Source: Myotis daubentonii | Lineage: Eukaryota > Chordata > Mammalia > Chiroptera > Vespertilionidae | NCBI RefSeq assembly: GCF_963259705.1 | Contig: NC_081841.1 | Location: forward strand, 117,809,033 to 117,873,032 | Length of the DNA: 64,000 bases | Reading direction: 5' to 3' | Shown: one piece after another, positions 25,401 to 39,500 of the stretch | How the letters are laid out: each line of letters begins with the position of its first letter | How positions within the stretch are numbered: the stretch's first letter is position 1 | The notes under the pieces: generated by a model | The model's database searches: none | Told to the model about the DNA's origin: nothing | The model's input: only the letters and a program-made list of their open reading frames with translations | Translations under genes and position numbers: made by a program

Positions 25401-26325
25401 TGTGTTTAAAGCTTTTAAATGAGGAGAATACTGTTAATGTTTACAATTGAGCGTGAATTGGCGTGGCGTTTTTGACTGAAACAGTTTACATCCTAAAGGT
25501 TCTAGTATACACTTCTAAGGAAAATATCAAATTGTGGTAAAACTCTTAAAAAACACAATAGAATTCCCGCGAAATCAATATGAACGTGTAAGAAGCAGTT
25601 GAAACACAAGTAAATAGAATCTAACTACATTTAATGCTGAGTTCAATTACCGAGATTAGAGGTAGAAAGCTCTGAAATGACGCGAATTCTGATAATATTA
25701 ACAACACCGGGTATTTTATGTGGCGTTTTCACAAAAATGTCATTTCAAACAGGAAGAATTCCTGTTTATAGAAATCAGGACTTGTGTTTAAAGCTTTTAA
25801 ATGAGGAAAATTCTGTTAATGTTTACAATTGAGGGTGAATTGTCCTGGCGTTTTTTGACTGAAACAGTTTATATCCTGAAGGTTCTAGTATACACTTCTA
25901 AGGAAAACGTCAAATTGTGGTAAAACTCTTAAAATACACAATTATATTCCCGGGAAATGAATATGAACGTGTAAGAAGCAGTTGAAACACAAGTAAATAG
26001 AATCTAACTACATGTAGTGCTGAGTTCAATTACCGAGATTAGAGATAGAAAGCTCTGAAATGTCGAGAATTCTGATAATATTAACAACTCCGGCTATTTT
26101 AAGTGGCGTTTTCACAAAAATGTCATTTCAAACAGGAAGAATTCCTGTCTATAGAACTCAGAACTTGTGTTTAAAGCTTTTAAATGAGGAGAATACTGTT
26201 AATGTTTACAATTGAGGGTGAATTGGCGTGGCGTTTTTGACTGAAACAGTTTATATCCTGAAGGTTCTAGTATACACTTCTAAGGAAAACGTCAAATTGT
26301 GGTAAATCTCTTAAAATACACAATT
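19472..26325 (+). repeat. 22-monomer HOR, copy 2 (collinear part)
   Basis: This matches 11073-17925 almost base for base at offset 8399-8400. Observed differences are isolated, for example GTCATTTCAAAG here against GTCAGTTCAAAG near 16958, AATGCTGAG against AATGCCGAG, and CATGTAG against CATTTAG. Two further 5-monomer HORs lie at 19472-21377 and 21378-23284. Collinearity is lost near 26325, where this copy has TATATTCCCGAG and the first has GAATTCCCTGG. Confidence 0.88.
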
Positions 26326-26341
26326 ATATTCCCGAGAAATG

Positions 26342-27107
26342 AATGTGAACGTGTAAGAAGCAGTTGAAACAGAAGTAAATAGAATTTAACTACATTTAGT
26401 GCCGAGTTCAATTACCGAGATTACAGGTAGAAAGCTATGAAATGACACGAATTGTGATAATATTAACAACACTGGGCATTTTATGTGGCGTTTTCACAAA
26501 AATGTCATTTCAAACAGCAAGGATTCCTGTTTATAGAGCTCAGAAGTTGTGTATAAAGCTTTCAAATGAGGAGTGAACTGTTTATGTTTAACATTGAGAC
26601 TTAATTGTCGTGGGGTTTTTTGACTGAAACAGTTTATATCGTGAATGTGCTAGTATATACTTCTTAGGAAACTGTAAATATGCGGTAAAACTCTTAAAAT
26701 ACACAATTATCTCTCAAGGAAATGATTATGAACTTGTGAAAAACTGTTGAAACACGAATAAATAGAATCTCACTAAATTTAATGCCCTATTCAATTACCG
26801 ATATTACAGGTAGAAAGCGCTGAAATGTCGCTAATTCTGATAAGATTAACAACACCTGCTTTTTTAAGTGGCGTTTTCACAAAAATGTCATTTCAAACAG
26901 GAAGAATTCCTGTTTATAGAACTCAGAACTTGTGTTTAAAGCTATTAAATGAGGAGAATATTGTTAATGTTTACAATTGAGGGTGAATTGGCGTGGCGTT
27001 TTTTGACTGAAACAGTTTATATCCTGAAGGTTCTAGTATACACTTCTAAAAAATATGTCAAATTGTGGGAAAACTCTTAAAATACACAATTGAATTCCCT
27101 GGAAATG
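26342..27107 (+). repeat. Two extra monomers interrupting the second 22-mer
   Basis: A monomer with AATGTGAACG, GACACGAATTGTG and CACTGGGC (26342), and a type II monomer with CTCTCAAGG and GCCCTATTC (26725), sit where the first 22-mer goes straight to its AGAATCCAACTAC monomer. That monomer follows here at 27108. The same pair occurs at 33594-34359 and 40471-41236, and related forms occur at 762 and 2289. Confidence 0.75.
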
Positions 27108-30100
27108 AATATGAACGTGTAAGAAGCAGTTGAAACACAAGTAAATAGAATCCAACTACATTTAGTGCTGAGTTCAATTACCGAGATTAGAGGTAGAAAT
27201 CTCTGAAATGACGAGAATTCTGATAATATTAACAACTCCGGCTATTTTAAGTGGCGTTTTCCCAAAAATGTCATTTCAAACAGCAAGGATTCCTGTTTAT
27301 AGAGCTCAGAAGTTGTGTATAAAGCTTTCAAATGAGGAGTGAACTGTTTATGTTTAACATTGAGACTTAATTGTCGTGGGGTTTTTTGACTGAAACAGTT
27401 TATATCGTGAATGTGCTAGTATATACTTCTTAGGAAACTGTAAATATGCGGTAAAACTCTTAAAATACACAATTATCTTTCAAGGAAATGATTATGAACT
27501 TGTGAAAAACTGTTGAAACACGAGTAATTAGAATCTAACTAAATTTAATGCCGAATTCAATTACCGATATTACAGGTAGAAAGCTCTGAAATGACTCTAA
27601 TTCTGATAAGATTAACAACACCTGCTTTTTTAAGTGGCGTTTTCACAAAAATATCATTTCCAACAGGAAGAATTCCTGTCTATAGAACTCAGAACTTGTG
27701 TTTACAGTTTTATGAGGAGAATACTGTTAATGTTTACAATTGAGGGTCAATTCGTGGCGTTTTTTGACTGAAACAGTTTACATCCTGAAGATACTAGTAT
27801 ACACTTCTAAGAAATGTGTGAAATTGTGGTAAAAGTCTTAAAATACACAATTAAGTTCCCGGGAAATGAATATGAACGTGTAAGAAGCAGTTGAAACACA
27901 AGTAAATAGAATCTAACTACATTTAATGCCGAGTTCAATTACCGAGATTAGAGGTAGACAGCTCTGAAATGACGAGAATTCTGATAATATTAACAACTCC
28001 GGCTATTTTAAGTGGCATTTTCACAAAAATGTCATTTCAAACAGTAAGAATTCCTTTTTATAGAGCTCAGAAGTTGTGTATAAAACTTTCAAATGAGGAG
28101 TGAACGGTTTATGTTTAACATTGAGACTTAATTGGCGTGGCGTTTTTTGACTGAAACAGTTTACATCCTGAAGGTTCTAGTATACACTTCTAAGAAATGT
28201 TTGAAATTGTGGTAAAAGTCTTAAAATACACAATTAAGTTCCCGGGAAATGAATATGAACGTGTAAGAAGCAGTTGAAACACAAGTAAATAGAATCTAAC
28301 TACATTTAGTGCCGAGTTCAATTACCGAGATTAGAGGTAGAAAGCTCTGAAATGTCGAGAATTCTGATAATATTAACAACTCCGGCTTATTTCAAGTGGC
28401 GTTTTCAGAAAAATATCATTTCCAACAGGAAGAATTCCTGTCTATAGAACTCAGAACTTGTGTTTACAGTTTTATGAGGAGAATACTGTTACTGTTTACA
28501 ATTGAGGGTCAATTCGTGGCGTTTTTTGACTGAAACAGTTTACATCCTGAAGGTACTAGTATACACTTCTAAAAAATATGTCAAATTGTGGTTAAACTCT
28601 TAAAATACACAATTATATTCCCGGGAAATGAATATGAACGTGTAAGAAGCAGTTGAAACACAAGTAAATAGAATCTAACTACATTTAATGCCGAGTTCAA
28701 TTACCGAGATTACAGGTAGAAAGCTCTGAAATGACGCGAATTCTGATAATATTAACAACACCGGGTATTTTATGTGGCGTTTTCACAAAAATGTCATTTC
28801 AAACAGGAAGAATTCCTGTTTATAGAAATCAGGACTTGTGTTTAAAGCTTTTAAATGAGGAAAATTCTGTTAATGTTTACAATTGAGGGTGAATTGGCCT
28901 GGCGTTTTTTGACTGAAACAGTTTATATCCTGAAGGTTCTAGTATACACTTCTAAGGAAAACGTCAAATTGTGGTAAAACTCTTAAAATACACAATTATA
29001 TTCCCGGGAAATGAATATGAACGTGTAAGAAGCAGTTGAAACACAAGTAAATAGAATCTAACTACATTTAGTTCTGAGTTCAATTACCGAGATTAGAGGT
29101 AGAAAGCTCTGAAATGTCGAGAATTCTGATAATATTAACAACTCCGGCTATTTTAAGTGGCGTTTTCACAAAAATGTCATTTCAAACAGCAAGAATTCCT
29201 GTTTATAGAGCTCAGAACTTATGTATAAAGCTTTTAAATGAGGAGTGTACTGTTTATGTTTAACATTGAGACTTAATTGGCGTGGTGTTTTTTGACTGAA
29301 ACATTTTGTATCGTGAATGTGCTAGTATATACTTCTGAGGAAACTGTAAATATGCGGTAAAACTCTTAAAATACACAATTATCTTTCAAGGAAATGATTA
29401 TGAACTTGTGAAAAACTGTTGAAACACGAGTAATTAGAATCTAACTAAATTTAATGCCGAATTCAATTACCGATATTACAGGTAGAAAGCTCTGAAATGA
29501 CTCTAATTCTGATAAGATTAACAACACCTGCTTTTTTAAGTGGCGTTTTCACAAAAATATCATTTCCAACAGGAAGAATTCCTGTCTATAGAACTCAGAA
29601 CTTGTGTTTACAGTTTTATGAGGAGAATACTGTTAATGTTTACAATTGAGGGTCAATTCGTGGCGTTTTTTGACTGAAACAGTTTACATCCTGAAGATAC
29701 TAGTATACACTTCTAAGAAATGTGTGAAATTGTGGTAAAAGTCTTAAAATACACAATTAAGTTCCCGGGAAATGAATATGAACGTGTAAGAAGCAGTTGA
29801 AACACAAGTAAATAGAATCTAACTACATTTAATGCCGAGTTCAATTACCGAGATTAGAGGTAGAAAGCTCTGAAATGACGAGAATTCTGATAATATTAAC
29901 AACTCCGGCTATTTTAAGTGGCATTTTCACAAAAATGTCATTTCAAACAGTAAGAATTCCTTTTTATAGAGCTCAGAAGTTGTGTATAAAACTTTCAAAT
30001 GAGGAGTGAACGGTTTATGTTTAACATTGAGACTTAATTGGCGTGGCGTTTTTTGACTGAAACAGTTTACATCCTGAAGGTTCTAGTATACACTTCTAAG

Positions 30101-31180
30101 AAATGTGTGAAATTGTGGTAAAAGTCTTAAAATACACAATTAAGTTCCCGGGAAATGAATATGAACGTGTAAGAAGCAGTTGAAACACAAGTAAATAGAA
30201 TCTAACTACATTTAATGCCGAGTTCAGTTACCGAGATTACAGGTAGAAAGCTCTGAAATGGAGAGAATTCTGACAATATTAACAACTCTGGCTATTTTAA
30301 GTGGCGTTTTCACAAAAATGTCATTTCAAACAGGAAGAATTCCTGTTTATAGAGCTCAGAAGTTGTGTATAAAGCTTTCAAATGAGGAGTGAACTGTTTA
30401 TGTTTAACATTGAGACTTAATTGGCGTGCCGTTTTTTGACAGAAACAGTTTACATCCTGAAGGTTCTAGTATACACTTCTAAGAAATATGTCAAATTGTG
30501 GTAAAACTCTTAAAATACACAATTATATACCCTGGATATTAATATGAACATGTAAGAAGCAGTTGAAACACAAGTAAATAGAATCTAACTACATTTAGTG
30601 CTGAGTTCAATTACGGAGATTAGATGTAGAAAGCTCTGAAATGACGCGAATTCTGATAATATTAACAACACCGGGCATTTTATGTGGCGTTTTCACAAAA
30701 ATGTCATTTCAAACAGGAAGAATTCCTGTTTATAGAGCTCTGAACTCATGTATAAAGCTTTTAAATGAGGAGTGTACTGTTTATGTTTAACATTGAGACT
30801 TAATTGGCGTGACGTTTTTTGACTGAAACATTTTGTATCGTGAATGTGCTAGTATATACTTCTTAGGAAACTGTAAAAATTCGGTAAAACTCTTAAAATA
30901 CACAATTATCTTTCAAGGAAATGATTATGAACTTGTGAAAAACTGTGGAAACACGAGTAAATAGAATCTAACTAAATTTAATGCCGAATTCAATTACCGA
31001 TATTACAGGTAGAAAGCTCTGAAATGACGCCAATTATGATAAGATTAACAACACCTGATTTTTTAAGTGGTGTTTTCACAAAAATGTCATTTCAAAGAGG
31101 AAGAATTCCTGTTTATAGAACTCAGAACTTGTGTTTAAAGCTTTTAAATGAGGAGAATACTGTTAATGTTTACAATTGAG
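27108..31180 (+). repeat. Rejoined HOR segment, equivalent to 23.3-25.4 kb in its right part
   Basis: After one AGAATCCAACTAC monomer (27108) the array jumps into the 5-mer order at its type II member (27491), then 27869, 28252 and 28631, and begins a new round at 29014. From 29014 to about 31180 it follows 23285-25450 at an offset of 5729 bp (15 monomers). The 30158 monomer differs from its partner by reading ACAAAAATGTCATTTC rather than ACAGAAATGTTATTTC. Confidence 0.75.
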
Positions 31181-34100
31181 GGTGAATTGGCGTGGCGTTT
31201 TTGACTGAAACAGTTTATATCCTGAAGGTTCTAGTATACACTTCTAAGGAAAACGTCAAATTGTGGTAAAACTCTTAAAATACACAATTATATTCCCTGG
31301 AAATGAATATGAACGTGTAAGAAGCAGTTGAAACACAAGTAAATAGAATCTCACTACATTTAGTGCCGACTTCAATTACCGAGATTACATGTAGAAAGCT
31401 CTGAAATGAGGAGAATTCTGATAATATTAACAACTCCGGCTTATTTTAAGTGGCGTTTTCAGAAAAATATCATTTCCAACAGGAAGAATTCCTGTCTATA
31501 GAACTCAGAACTTGTGTTTACAGTTTTATGAGGAGAATACTGTTACTGTTTACAATTGAGGGTCAATTCGTGGCGTTTTTTGACTGAAACAGTTTACATC
31601 CTGAAGGTACTAGTATACACTCCTAAAAAATATGTCAAATTGTGGTAAAACTCTTAAAATACACAATTATATTCCCGGGAAATGAATATGAACGTGTAAG
31701 AAGCAGTTGAAACACAAGTAAATAGAATCTAACTACATTTAATGCCGAGTTCAATTACCGAGATTACAGGTAGAAAGCTCTGAAATGACGCGAATTCTGA
31801 TAATATTAACAACACCGGGTATTTTATGTGGCGTTTTCACAAAAATGTCATTTCAAACAGGAAGAATTCCTGTTTATAGAAATCAGGACTTGTGTTTAAA
31901 GCTTTTAAATGAGGAAAATTCTGTTAATGTTTACAATTGAGGGTGAATTGTCCTGGCGTTTTTTGACTGAAACAGTTTATATCCTGAAGGTTCTAGTATA
32001 CACTTCTAAGGAAAACATCAAATTGTGGTAAAACTCTTAAAATACACAATTATATTCCCGGGAAATGAATATGAACGTGTAAGAAGCAGTTGAAACACAA
32101 GTAAATAGAATCCAACTACATTTAGTGCTGAGTTCAATTACCGAGATTAGAGGTAGAAAGCTCTGAAATGACGAGAATTCTGATAATATTAACAACTCCG
32201 GCTATTTTAAGTGGCGTTTTCCCAAAAATGTCATTTCAAACAGCAAGGATTCCTGTTTATAGAGCTCAGAAGTTGTGTATAAAGCTTTCAAATGAGGAGT
32301 GAACTGTTTATGTTTAACATTGAGACTTAATTGTCATGGGGTTTTTTGACTGAAACAGTTTATATCGTGAATGTGCTAGTATATACTTCTTAGGAAACTG
32401 TAAATATGCGGTAAAACTCTTAAAATATACAATTATCTTTCAAGGAAATGATTATGAACTGGTGAAAAACTGTTGAAACACGAGTAAATAGAATCTAACT
32501 AAATTTAATGCCGAATTCAATTACCGATATTACAGGTAGAAAGCTCTGAAATGACACTAATTCTGATAAGATTAACAACACCTGCTTTTTTAAGTGGCGT
32601 TTTCAGAAAAATATCATTTCCAACAGGAAGAATTCCTGTCTATAGAACTCAGAACTTGTGTTTACAGTTTTATGAGGAGAATACTGTTACTGTTTACAAT
32701 TGAGGGTCAATTCGTGGCGTTTTTTGACTGAAACAGTTTACATCCTGAAGGTACTAGTATACACTTCTAAAAAATATGTCAAATTGTGGTAAAACTCTTA
32801 AAATACACAATTATATTCCCGGGAAATGAATATGAACGTGTAAGAAGCAGTTGAAACACAAGTAAATAGAATCTAACTACATTTAATGCCGAGTTCAATT
32901 ACCGAGATTACAGGTAGAAAGCTCTGAAATGACGCGAATTCTGATAATATTAACAACACCGGGTATTTTATGTGGCGTTTTCACAAAAATGTCATTTCAA
33001 ATAGGAAGAATTCCTGTTTATAGAAATCAGGACTTGTGTTTAAAGCTTTTAAATGAGGAAAATTCTGTTAATGTTTACAATTGAGGGTGAATTGTCCTGG
33101 CGTTTTTTGACTGAAACAGTTTATATCCTGAAGGTTCTAGTATACACTTCTAAGGAAAACGTCAAATTGTGGTAAAACTCTTAAAATACACAATTATATT
33201 CCCGGGAAATGAATATGAACGTGTAAGAAGCAGTTGAAACACAAGTAAATAGAATCTAACTACATTTAGTGCTGAGTTCAATTACCGAGATTAGAGATAG
33301 AAAGCTCTGAAATGTCGAGAATTCTGATAATATTAACAACTCCGGCTATTTTAAGTGGCGTTTTCACAAAAATGTCATTTCAAACAGGAAGAATTCCTGT
33401 CTATAGAACTCAGAACTTGTGTTTAAAGCTTTTAAATGAGGAGAATACTGTTAATGTTTACAATTGAGGGTGAATTGGCGTGGCGTTTTTGACTGAAACA
33501 GTTTATATCCTGAAGGTTCTAGTATACACTTCTAAGGAAAACGTCAAATTGTGGTAAATCTCTTAAAATACACAATTATATTCCCGGGAAATGAATGTGA
33601 ACGTGTAAGAAGCAGTTGAAACAGAAGTAAATAGAATTTAACTACATTTAGTGCCGAGTTCAATTACCGAGATTACAGGTAGAAAGCTATGAAATGACAC
33701 GAATTGTGATAATATTAACAACACTGGGCATTTTATGTGGCGTTTTCACAAAAATGTCATTTCAAACAGCAAGGATTCCTGTTTATAGAGCTCAGAAGTT
33801 GTGTATAAAGCTTTCAAATGAGGAGTGAACTGTTTATGTTTAACATTGAGATTTAATTGTCGTGGTGTTTTTTGACTGAAACAGTTTATATCGTGAATGT
33901 GCTAGTATATACTTCTTAGGAAACTGTAAATATGCGGTAAAACTCTTAAAATACACAATTATCTCTCAAGGAAATGATTATGAACTTGTGAAAAACTGTT
34001 GAAACACGAATAAATAGAATCTCACTAAATTTAATGCCCTATTCAATTACCGATATTACAGGTAGAAAGCGCTGAAATGTCTCTAATTCTGATAAGATTA

Positions 34101-36560
34101 ACAACACCTGCTTTTTTAAGTGGCGTTTTCACAAAAATGTCATTTCAAACAGGAAGAATTCCTGTTTATAGAACTCAGAACTTGTGTTTAAAGCTATTAA
34201 ATGAGGAGAATATTGTTAATGTTTACAATTGAGGGTGAATTGGCGTGGCGTTTTTTGACTGAAACAGTTTATATCCTGAAGGTTCTAGTATACACTTCTA
34301 AAAAATATGTCAAATTGTGGTAAAACTCTTAAAATACACAATTGAATTCCCTGGAAATGAATATGAACGTGTAAGAAGCAGTTGAAACACAAGTAAATAG
34401 AATCCAACTACATTTAGTGCTGAGTTCAATTACCGAGATTAGAGGTAGAAAGCTCTGAAATGACGAGAATTCTGATAATATTAACAACTCCGGCTATTTT
34501 AAGTGGCGTTTTCCCAAAAATGTCATTTCAAACAGCAAGGATTCCTGTTAATAGAGCTCAGAAGTTGTGTATAAAGCTTTCAAATGAGGTGTGAACTGTT
34601 TATGTTTAACATTGAGACTTAATTGTCGTGGGGTTTTTTGACTGAAACAGTTTATATCGTGAATGTGCTAGTATATACTTCTTAGGAAACTGTAAATATG
34701 CGGTAAAACTCTTAAAATATACAATTATCTTTCAAGGAAATGATTATGAACTGGTGAAAAACTGTTGAAACACGAGTAAATAGAATCTAACTAAATTTAA
34801 TGCCGAATTCAATTACCGATATTACAGGTAGAAAGCTCTGAAATGACACTAATTCTGATAAGATTAACAACACCTGCTTTTTTAAGTGGCGTTTTCACAA
34901 AAATGTCATTTCAAACAGGAAGAATTCCTGTTTATAGAACTCCGAACTTGTGATTAAAGCTTTTAAATGGGGAGAATACTGTTAATGTTTACAATTGAGG
35001 GTGAATTGGCGTGGCGTTTTTTGACTGAAACAGTTTATATCCTGAAGGTTCTAGTATACACTTCTAAAAAATATGTCAAATTGTGGTAAAACTCTTAAAA
35101 TACACAATTATATTCCCGGGAAATGAATATGAACGTGTAAGAAGCAGTTGAAACACAAGTAAATAGAATCAGCTACATTTAATGCCGAGTTCAATTACCG
35201 AGATTACAGGTAGAAAGCTCTGAAATGACCCGAATTCTGATAATATTAACAACACCGGGCATTTTATGTCGCGTTTTCACAAAAATGTCATTTCAAACAG
35301 GAAGAATTCCTGTCTATAGAACTCAGAACTTGTGTTTACAGTTTTATGAGGAGAATACTGTTACTGTTTACAATTGAGGGTCAATTCGTGGCATTTTTTG
35401 ACTGAAACAGTTTACATCCTGAAGGTACTAGTATACACTTCTAAAAAATATGTCAAATTGTGGTAAAACTCTTAAAATACACAATTATATTCCCGGGAAA
35501 TGAATATGAACGTGTAAGAAGCAGTTGAAACACAAGTAAATAGAATCTAACTACATTTAATGCCGAGTTCAATTACCGAGATTACAGGTAGAAAGCTCTG
35601 AAATGACGCGAATTCTGATAATATTAACAACACCGGGTATTTTATGTGGCGTTTTCACAAAAATGTCATTTCAAACAGGAAGAATTCCTGTTTATAGAAA
35701 TCAGGACTTGTGTTTAAAGCTTTTAAATGAGGAAAATTCTGTTAATGTTTACAATTGAGGGTGAATTGGCCTGGCGTTTTTTGACTGAAACAGTTTATAT
35801 CCTGAAGGTTCTAGTATACACTTCTAAGGAAAACGTCAAATTGTGGTAAAACTCTTAAAATACACAATTATATTCCCGGGAAATGAATATGAACGTGTAA
35901 GAAGCAGTTGAAACACAAGTAAATAGAATCTAACTACATTTAGTTCTGAGTTCAATTACCGAGATTAGAGGTAGAAAGCTGTGAAATGTCGAGAATTCTG
36001 ATAATATTAACAACTCCGGCTATTTTAAGTGGCGTTTTCACAAAAATGTCATTTCAAACAGCAAGAATTCCTGTTTATAGAGCTCAGAACTTATGTATAA
36101 AGCTTTTAAATGAGGAGTGTACTGTTTATGTTTAACATTGAGACTTAATTGGCGTGGTGTTTTTTGACTGAAACATTTTGTATCGTGAATGTGCTAGTAT
36201 ATACTTCTGAGGAAACTGTAAATATGCGGTAAAACTCTTAAAATACACAATTATCTTTCAAGGAAATGATTATGAACTTGTGAAAAACTGTTGAAACACG
36301 AGTAATTAGAATCTAACTAAATTTAATGCCGAATTCAATTACCGATATTACAGGTAGAAAGCTCTGAAATGACTCTAATTCTGATAAGATTAACAACACC
36401 TGCTTTTTTAAGTGGCGTTTTCACAAAAATATCATTTCCAACAGGAAGAATTCCTGTCTATAGAACTCAGAACTTGTGTTTACAGTTTTATGAGGAGAAT
36501 ACTGTTAATGTTTACAATTGAGGGTCAATTCGTGGCGTTTTTTGACTGAAACAGTTTACA
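31181..36560 (+). repeat. Mosaic of 22-mer pieces
   Basis: Monomers starting at 31306, 31685, 32068, 32451, 32829, 33212 and onward are familiar types in new order. A CTTATTTTAAGTGGC/ATATCATTTCC monomer is followed by an AAATCAGGACTTG monomer twice (31685 and 32829), and the AGAATCCAACTAC plus type II GAACTGGTG pair occurs twice (32068-32828 and 34360-35125). The last TTAGTTCTGAG monomer (35886) and its type II partner (36269) lead directly into the second copy of the 33-kb duplication. This looks like repeated unequal exchange between HOR copies. Confidence 0.7.
33120..35312 (+). repeat. 2.2-kb segment repeated 6877 bp downstream, copy 1
   Basis: Monomer starts 33212, 33594, 33977, 34360, 34743 and 35126 each have a partner exactly 6877 bp further on (40089, 40471, 40854, 41237, 41620 and 42003). 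Small differences include CTGTTAATAGAGC near 34547 and GAACTCCGAACTTGTGA near 34938 in this copy, and AATAGGAACG at 42003 in the other. The match ends near 35312. Confidence 0.75.
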
Positions 36561-39500
36561 TCCTGAAGATACTAGTATACACTTCTAAGAAATGTGTGAA
36601 ATTGTGGTAAAAGTCTTAAAATACACAATTAAGTTCCCGGGAAATGAATATGAACGTGTAAGAAGCAGTTGAAACACAAGTAAATAGAATCTAACTACAT
36701 TTAATGCCGAGTTCAGTTACCGAGATTACAGGTAGAAAGCTCTGAAATGGAGAGAATTCTGACAATATTAACAACTCTGGCTATTTTAAGTGGCGTTTTC
36801 ACAGAAATGTTATTTCAAACAGGAAGAATTCCTGTTTATAGAGCTCAGAAGTTGTGTATAAAGCTTTCAAATGAGGAGTGAACTGTTTATGTTTAACATT
36901 GAGACTTAAATGGCGTGGCGTTTTTTGACAGAAACAGTTTACATCCTGAAGGTTCTAGTATACACTTCTAAGAAATATGTCAAATTGTGGTAAAACTCTT
37001 AAAATACACAATTATATACCCTGGATATTAATATGAACATGTAAGAAGCAGTTGAAACACAAGTAAATAGAATCTAACTACATTTAGTGCTGAGTTCAAT
37101 TACGGAGATTAGATGTAGAAAGCTCTGAAATGACGCGAATTCTGATAATATTAACAACACCGGGCATTTTATGTGGCGTTTTCACAAAAATGTCATTTCA
37201 AACAGGAAGAATTCCTGTTTATAGAGCTCTGAACTCATGTATAAAGCTTTTAAATGAGGAGTGTACTGTTTATGTTTAACATTGAGACTTAATTGGCGTG
37301 ACGTTTTTTGACTGAAACATTTTGTATCGTGAATGTGCTAGTATATACTTCTTAGGAAACTGTAAAAATTCGGTAAAACTCTTAAAATACACAATTATCT
37401 TTCAAGGAAATGATTATGAACTTGTGAAAAACTGTGGAAACACGAGTAAATAGAATCTAACTAAATTTAATGCCGAATTCAATTACCGATATTACAGGTA
37501 GAAAGCTCTGAAATGACGCCAATTATGATAAGATTAACAACACCTGATTTTTTAAGTGGTGTTTTCACAAAAATGTCATTTCAAACAGGAAGAATTCCTG
37601 TTTATAGAGCTCAGAAGTTGTGTATGAAGATTTCAAATGAGGAGTGAACTGTTTAAGTTTAATATTGAGACTTAAATGTCCTGGCGTTTTTTGACAGAAA
37701 CAGTTTACATCCTGAAGGTTCTAGTATACACTTCTAAGAAATATGTCAGATTGTGGTAAAACTCTTAAAATACACAATTATATTGCCGTGAAATGAATAT
37801 GAACGTGTAAGAAGCAGTAGAAACACAAGTAAATAGAATCTAACTACATTTAATGCCGAGTTCAATTACCGAGATTACAGGTAGAAAGCTCTGAAATGAC
37901 ACGAATTGTGATAATATAAACAACAATGGGCATTTTATGTGGCGTTTTCACAAAAATGTCATTTCAAACAGGAAGAATTCCTGTTTATAGAACTCAGAAC
38001 TTGTGTTTAAAGCGTTTAAATGAGGAGAATACTGTTAATGTTTACAATTGAGGGTGAATTGGCCAGGCGTTTTTTGACTGAAACAGTTTATATCCTTAAG
38101 GTTCTAGTATACACTTCTAAGGAAAACGTCAAATTGTGGTAAAACTCTTAAAATACACAATTATATTCCCGGGAAATGAATATGAACGTGTAAGAAGCAG
38201 TTGAAACACAAGTAAATAGATTCTAACTACATTTAGGGCTGAGTTCAATTACCGAGATTAGAGGTAGAAAGCTCTGAAATGACGAGAATTCTGATAATAT
38301 TAACAACTCTGGCTATTTTAAGTGGCGTTTTCACAGAAATGTTATTTCAAACAGGAAGAATTCCTGTTTATAGAGCTCAGAAGTTGTGTATAAAGCTTTC
38401 AAATGAGGAGTGAACTGTTTATGTTTAACATGGAGAATTAATTGGCGTGGCGTTTTTTGACTGAAACAGTTTACATCCTGAAGGTTCTAGTATACACTTC
38501 TAAGGAAAACGTCAAATTGTGGTAAAACTCTTAAAATACACAATTATATTCTGAGAAAATGAATATGAACGTGTAAGAAGCAGTTGAAACACAAGTAAAT
38601 AGAATGTAACTACATTTAGTGCTGAGTTCAATTACTGAGATTAGAGGTAGAAAGCTCTGAAATGACGAGAATTCTGGTAATATTTACAAAACCGGGCAGT
38701 TTATGTGGCCTTTTCATAAAAATGTCATTTCAAACAGGAAGAATTACTGTTTATAGAACTCAGAACTTTTATTTAAAGTTTAAGTGAGGAGAATACGGTT
38801 AATGTTTACAATTGAGGGTGAATTGGCGTGGCGTTTTTTGACTGAAACTGTTTACATCCTGAAGGATTTAGTATATACTCCTAAGAAAAATGTCAAATTG
38901 TGGTAAAATTCTTAAGATACACAATTATATTCCAGGCAAATAAATATGAACTTGTAACAAACAGTTGAAACACGAGTAAATAGAGTCTAACTCCATTTAA
39001 TGTCGAGTTCATTTACCTAGACTACAGGTAGAAAGCTCTGAAATGACGCGAATTCTCATAATATTAACAACACCCGGCATTTTATGTGGCGATTTCACAA
39101 AAATGTCATTTCAAACAGGAGGAATTCTTGTTTAAAGAACACAGAACTTTTTTTTAAAGCTTAAATGAGTAGAATACTGTTAATGTTTACAATTGAGTGT
39201 GAATTGGCCTCGCATTTTTTGACTGAAATAGTTTATATCCTGAAGCTTCCAGTATACACTTCTTAGGAAAACGACAAATTGTGGTAAAACTCTTAAAATA
39301 CACAATTAAATTCCCGGGAAATGAATATGAACGTGTAAGAAGCAGTTGAAACACAAGTAAATAGAATGTAACTACATTTACTGCAAAGTTCAATTACCGA
39401 TATTACATGTAGAAAGCTCTGAAATGAGGAGAATTCTGATGATATTAACAATCCCGGCTTATTTTAAGTGGTGTTTTAAAAAAATATCATTTCAAACAGG

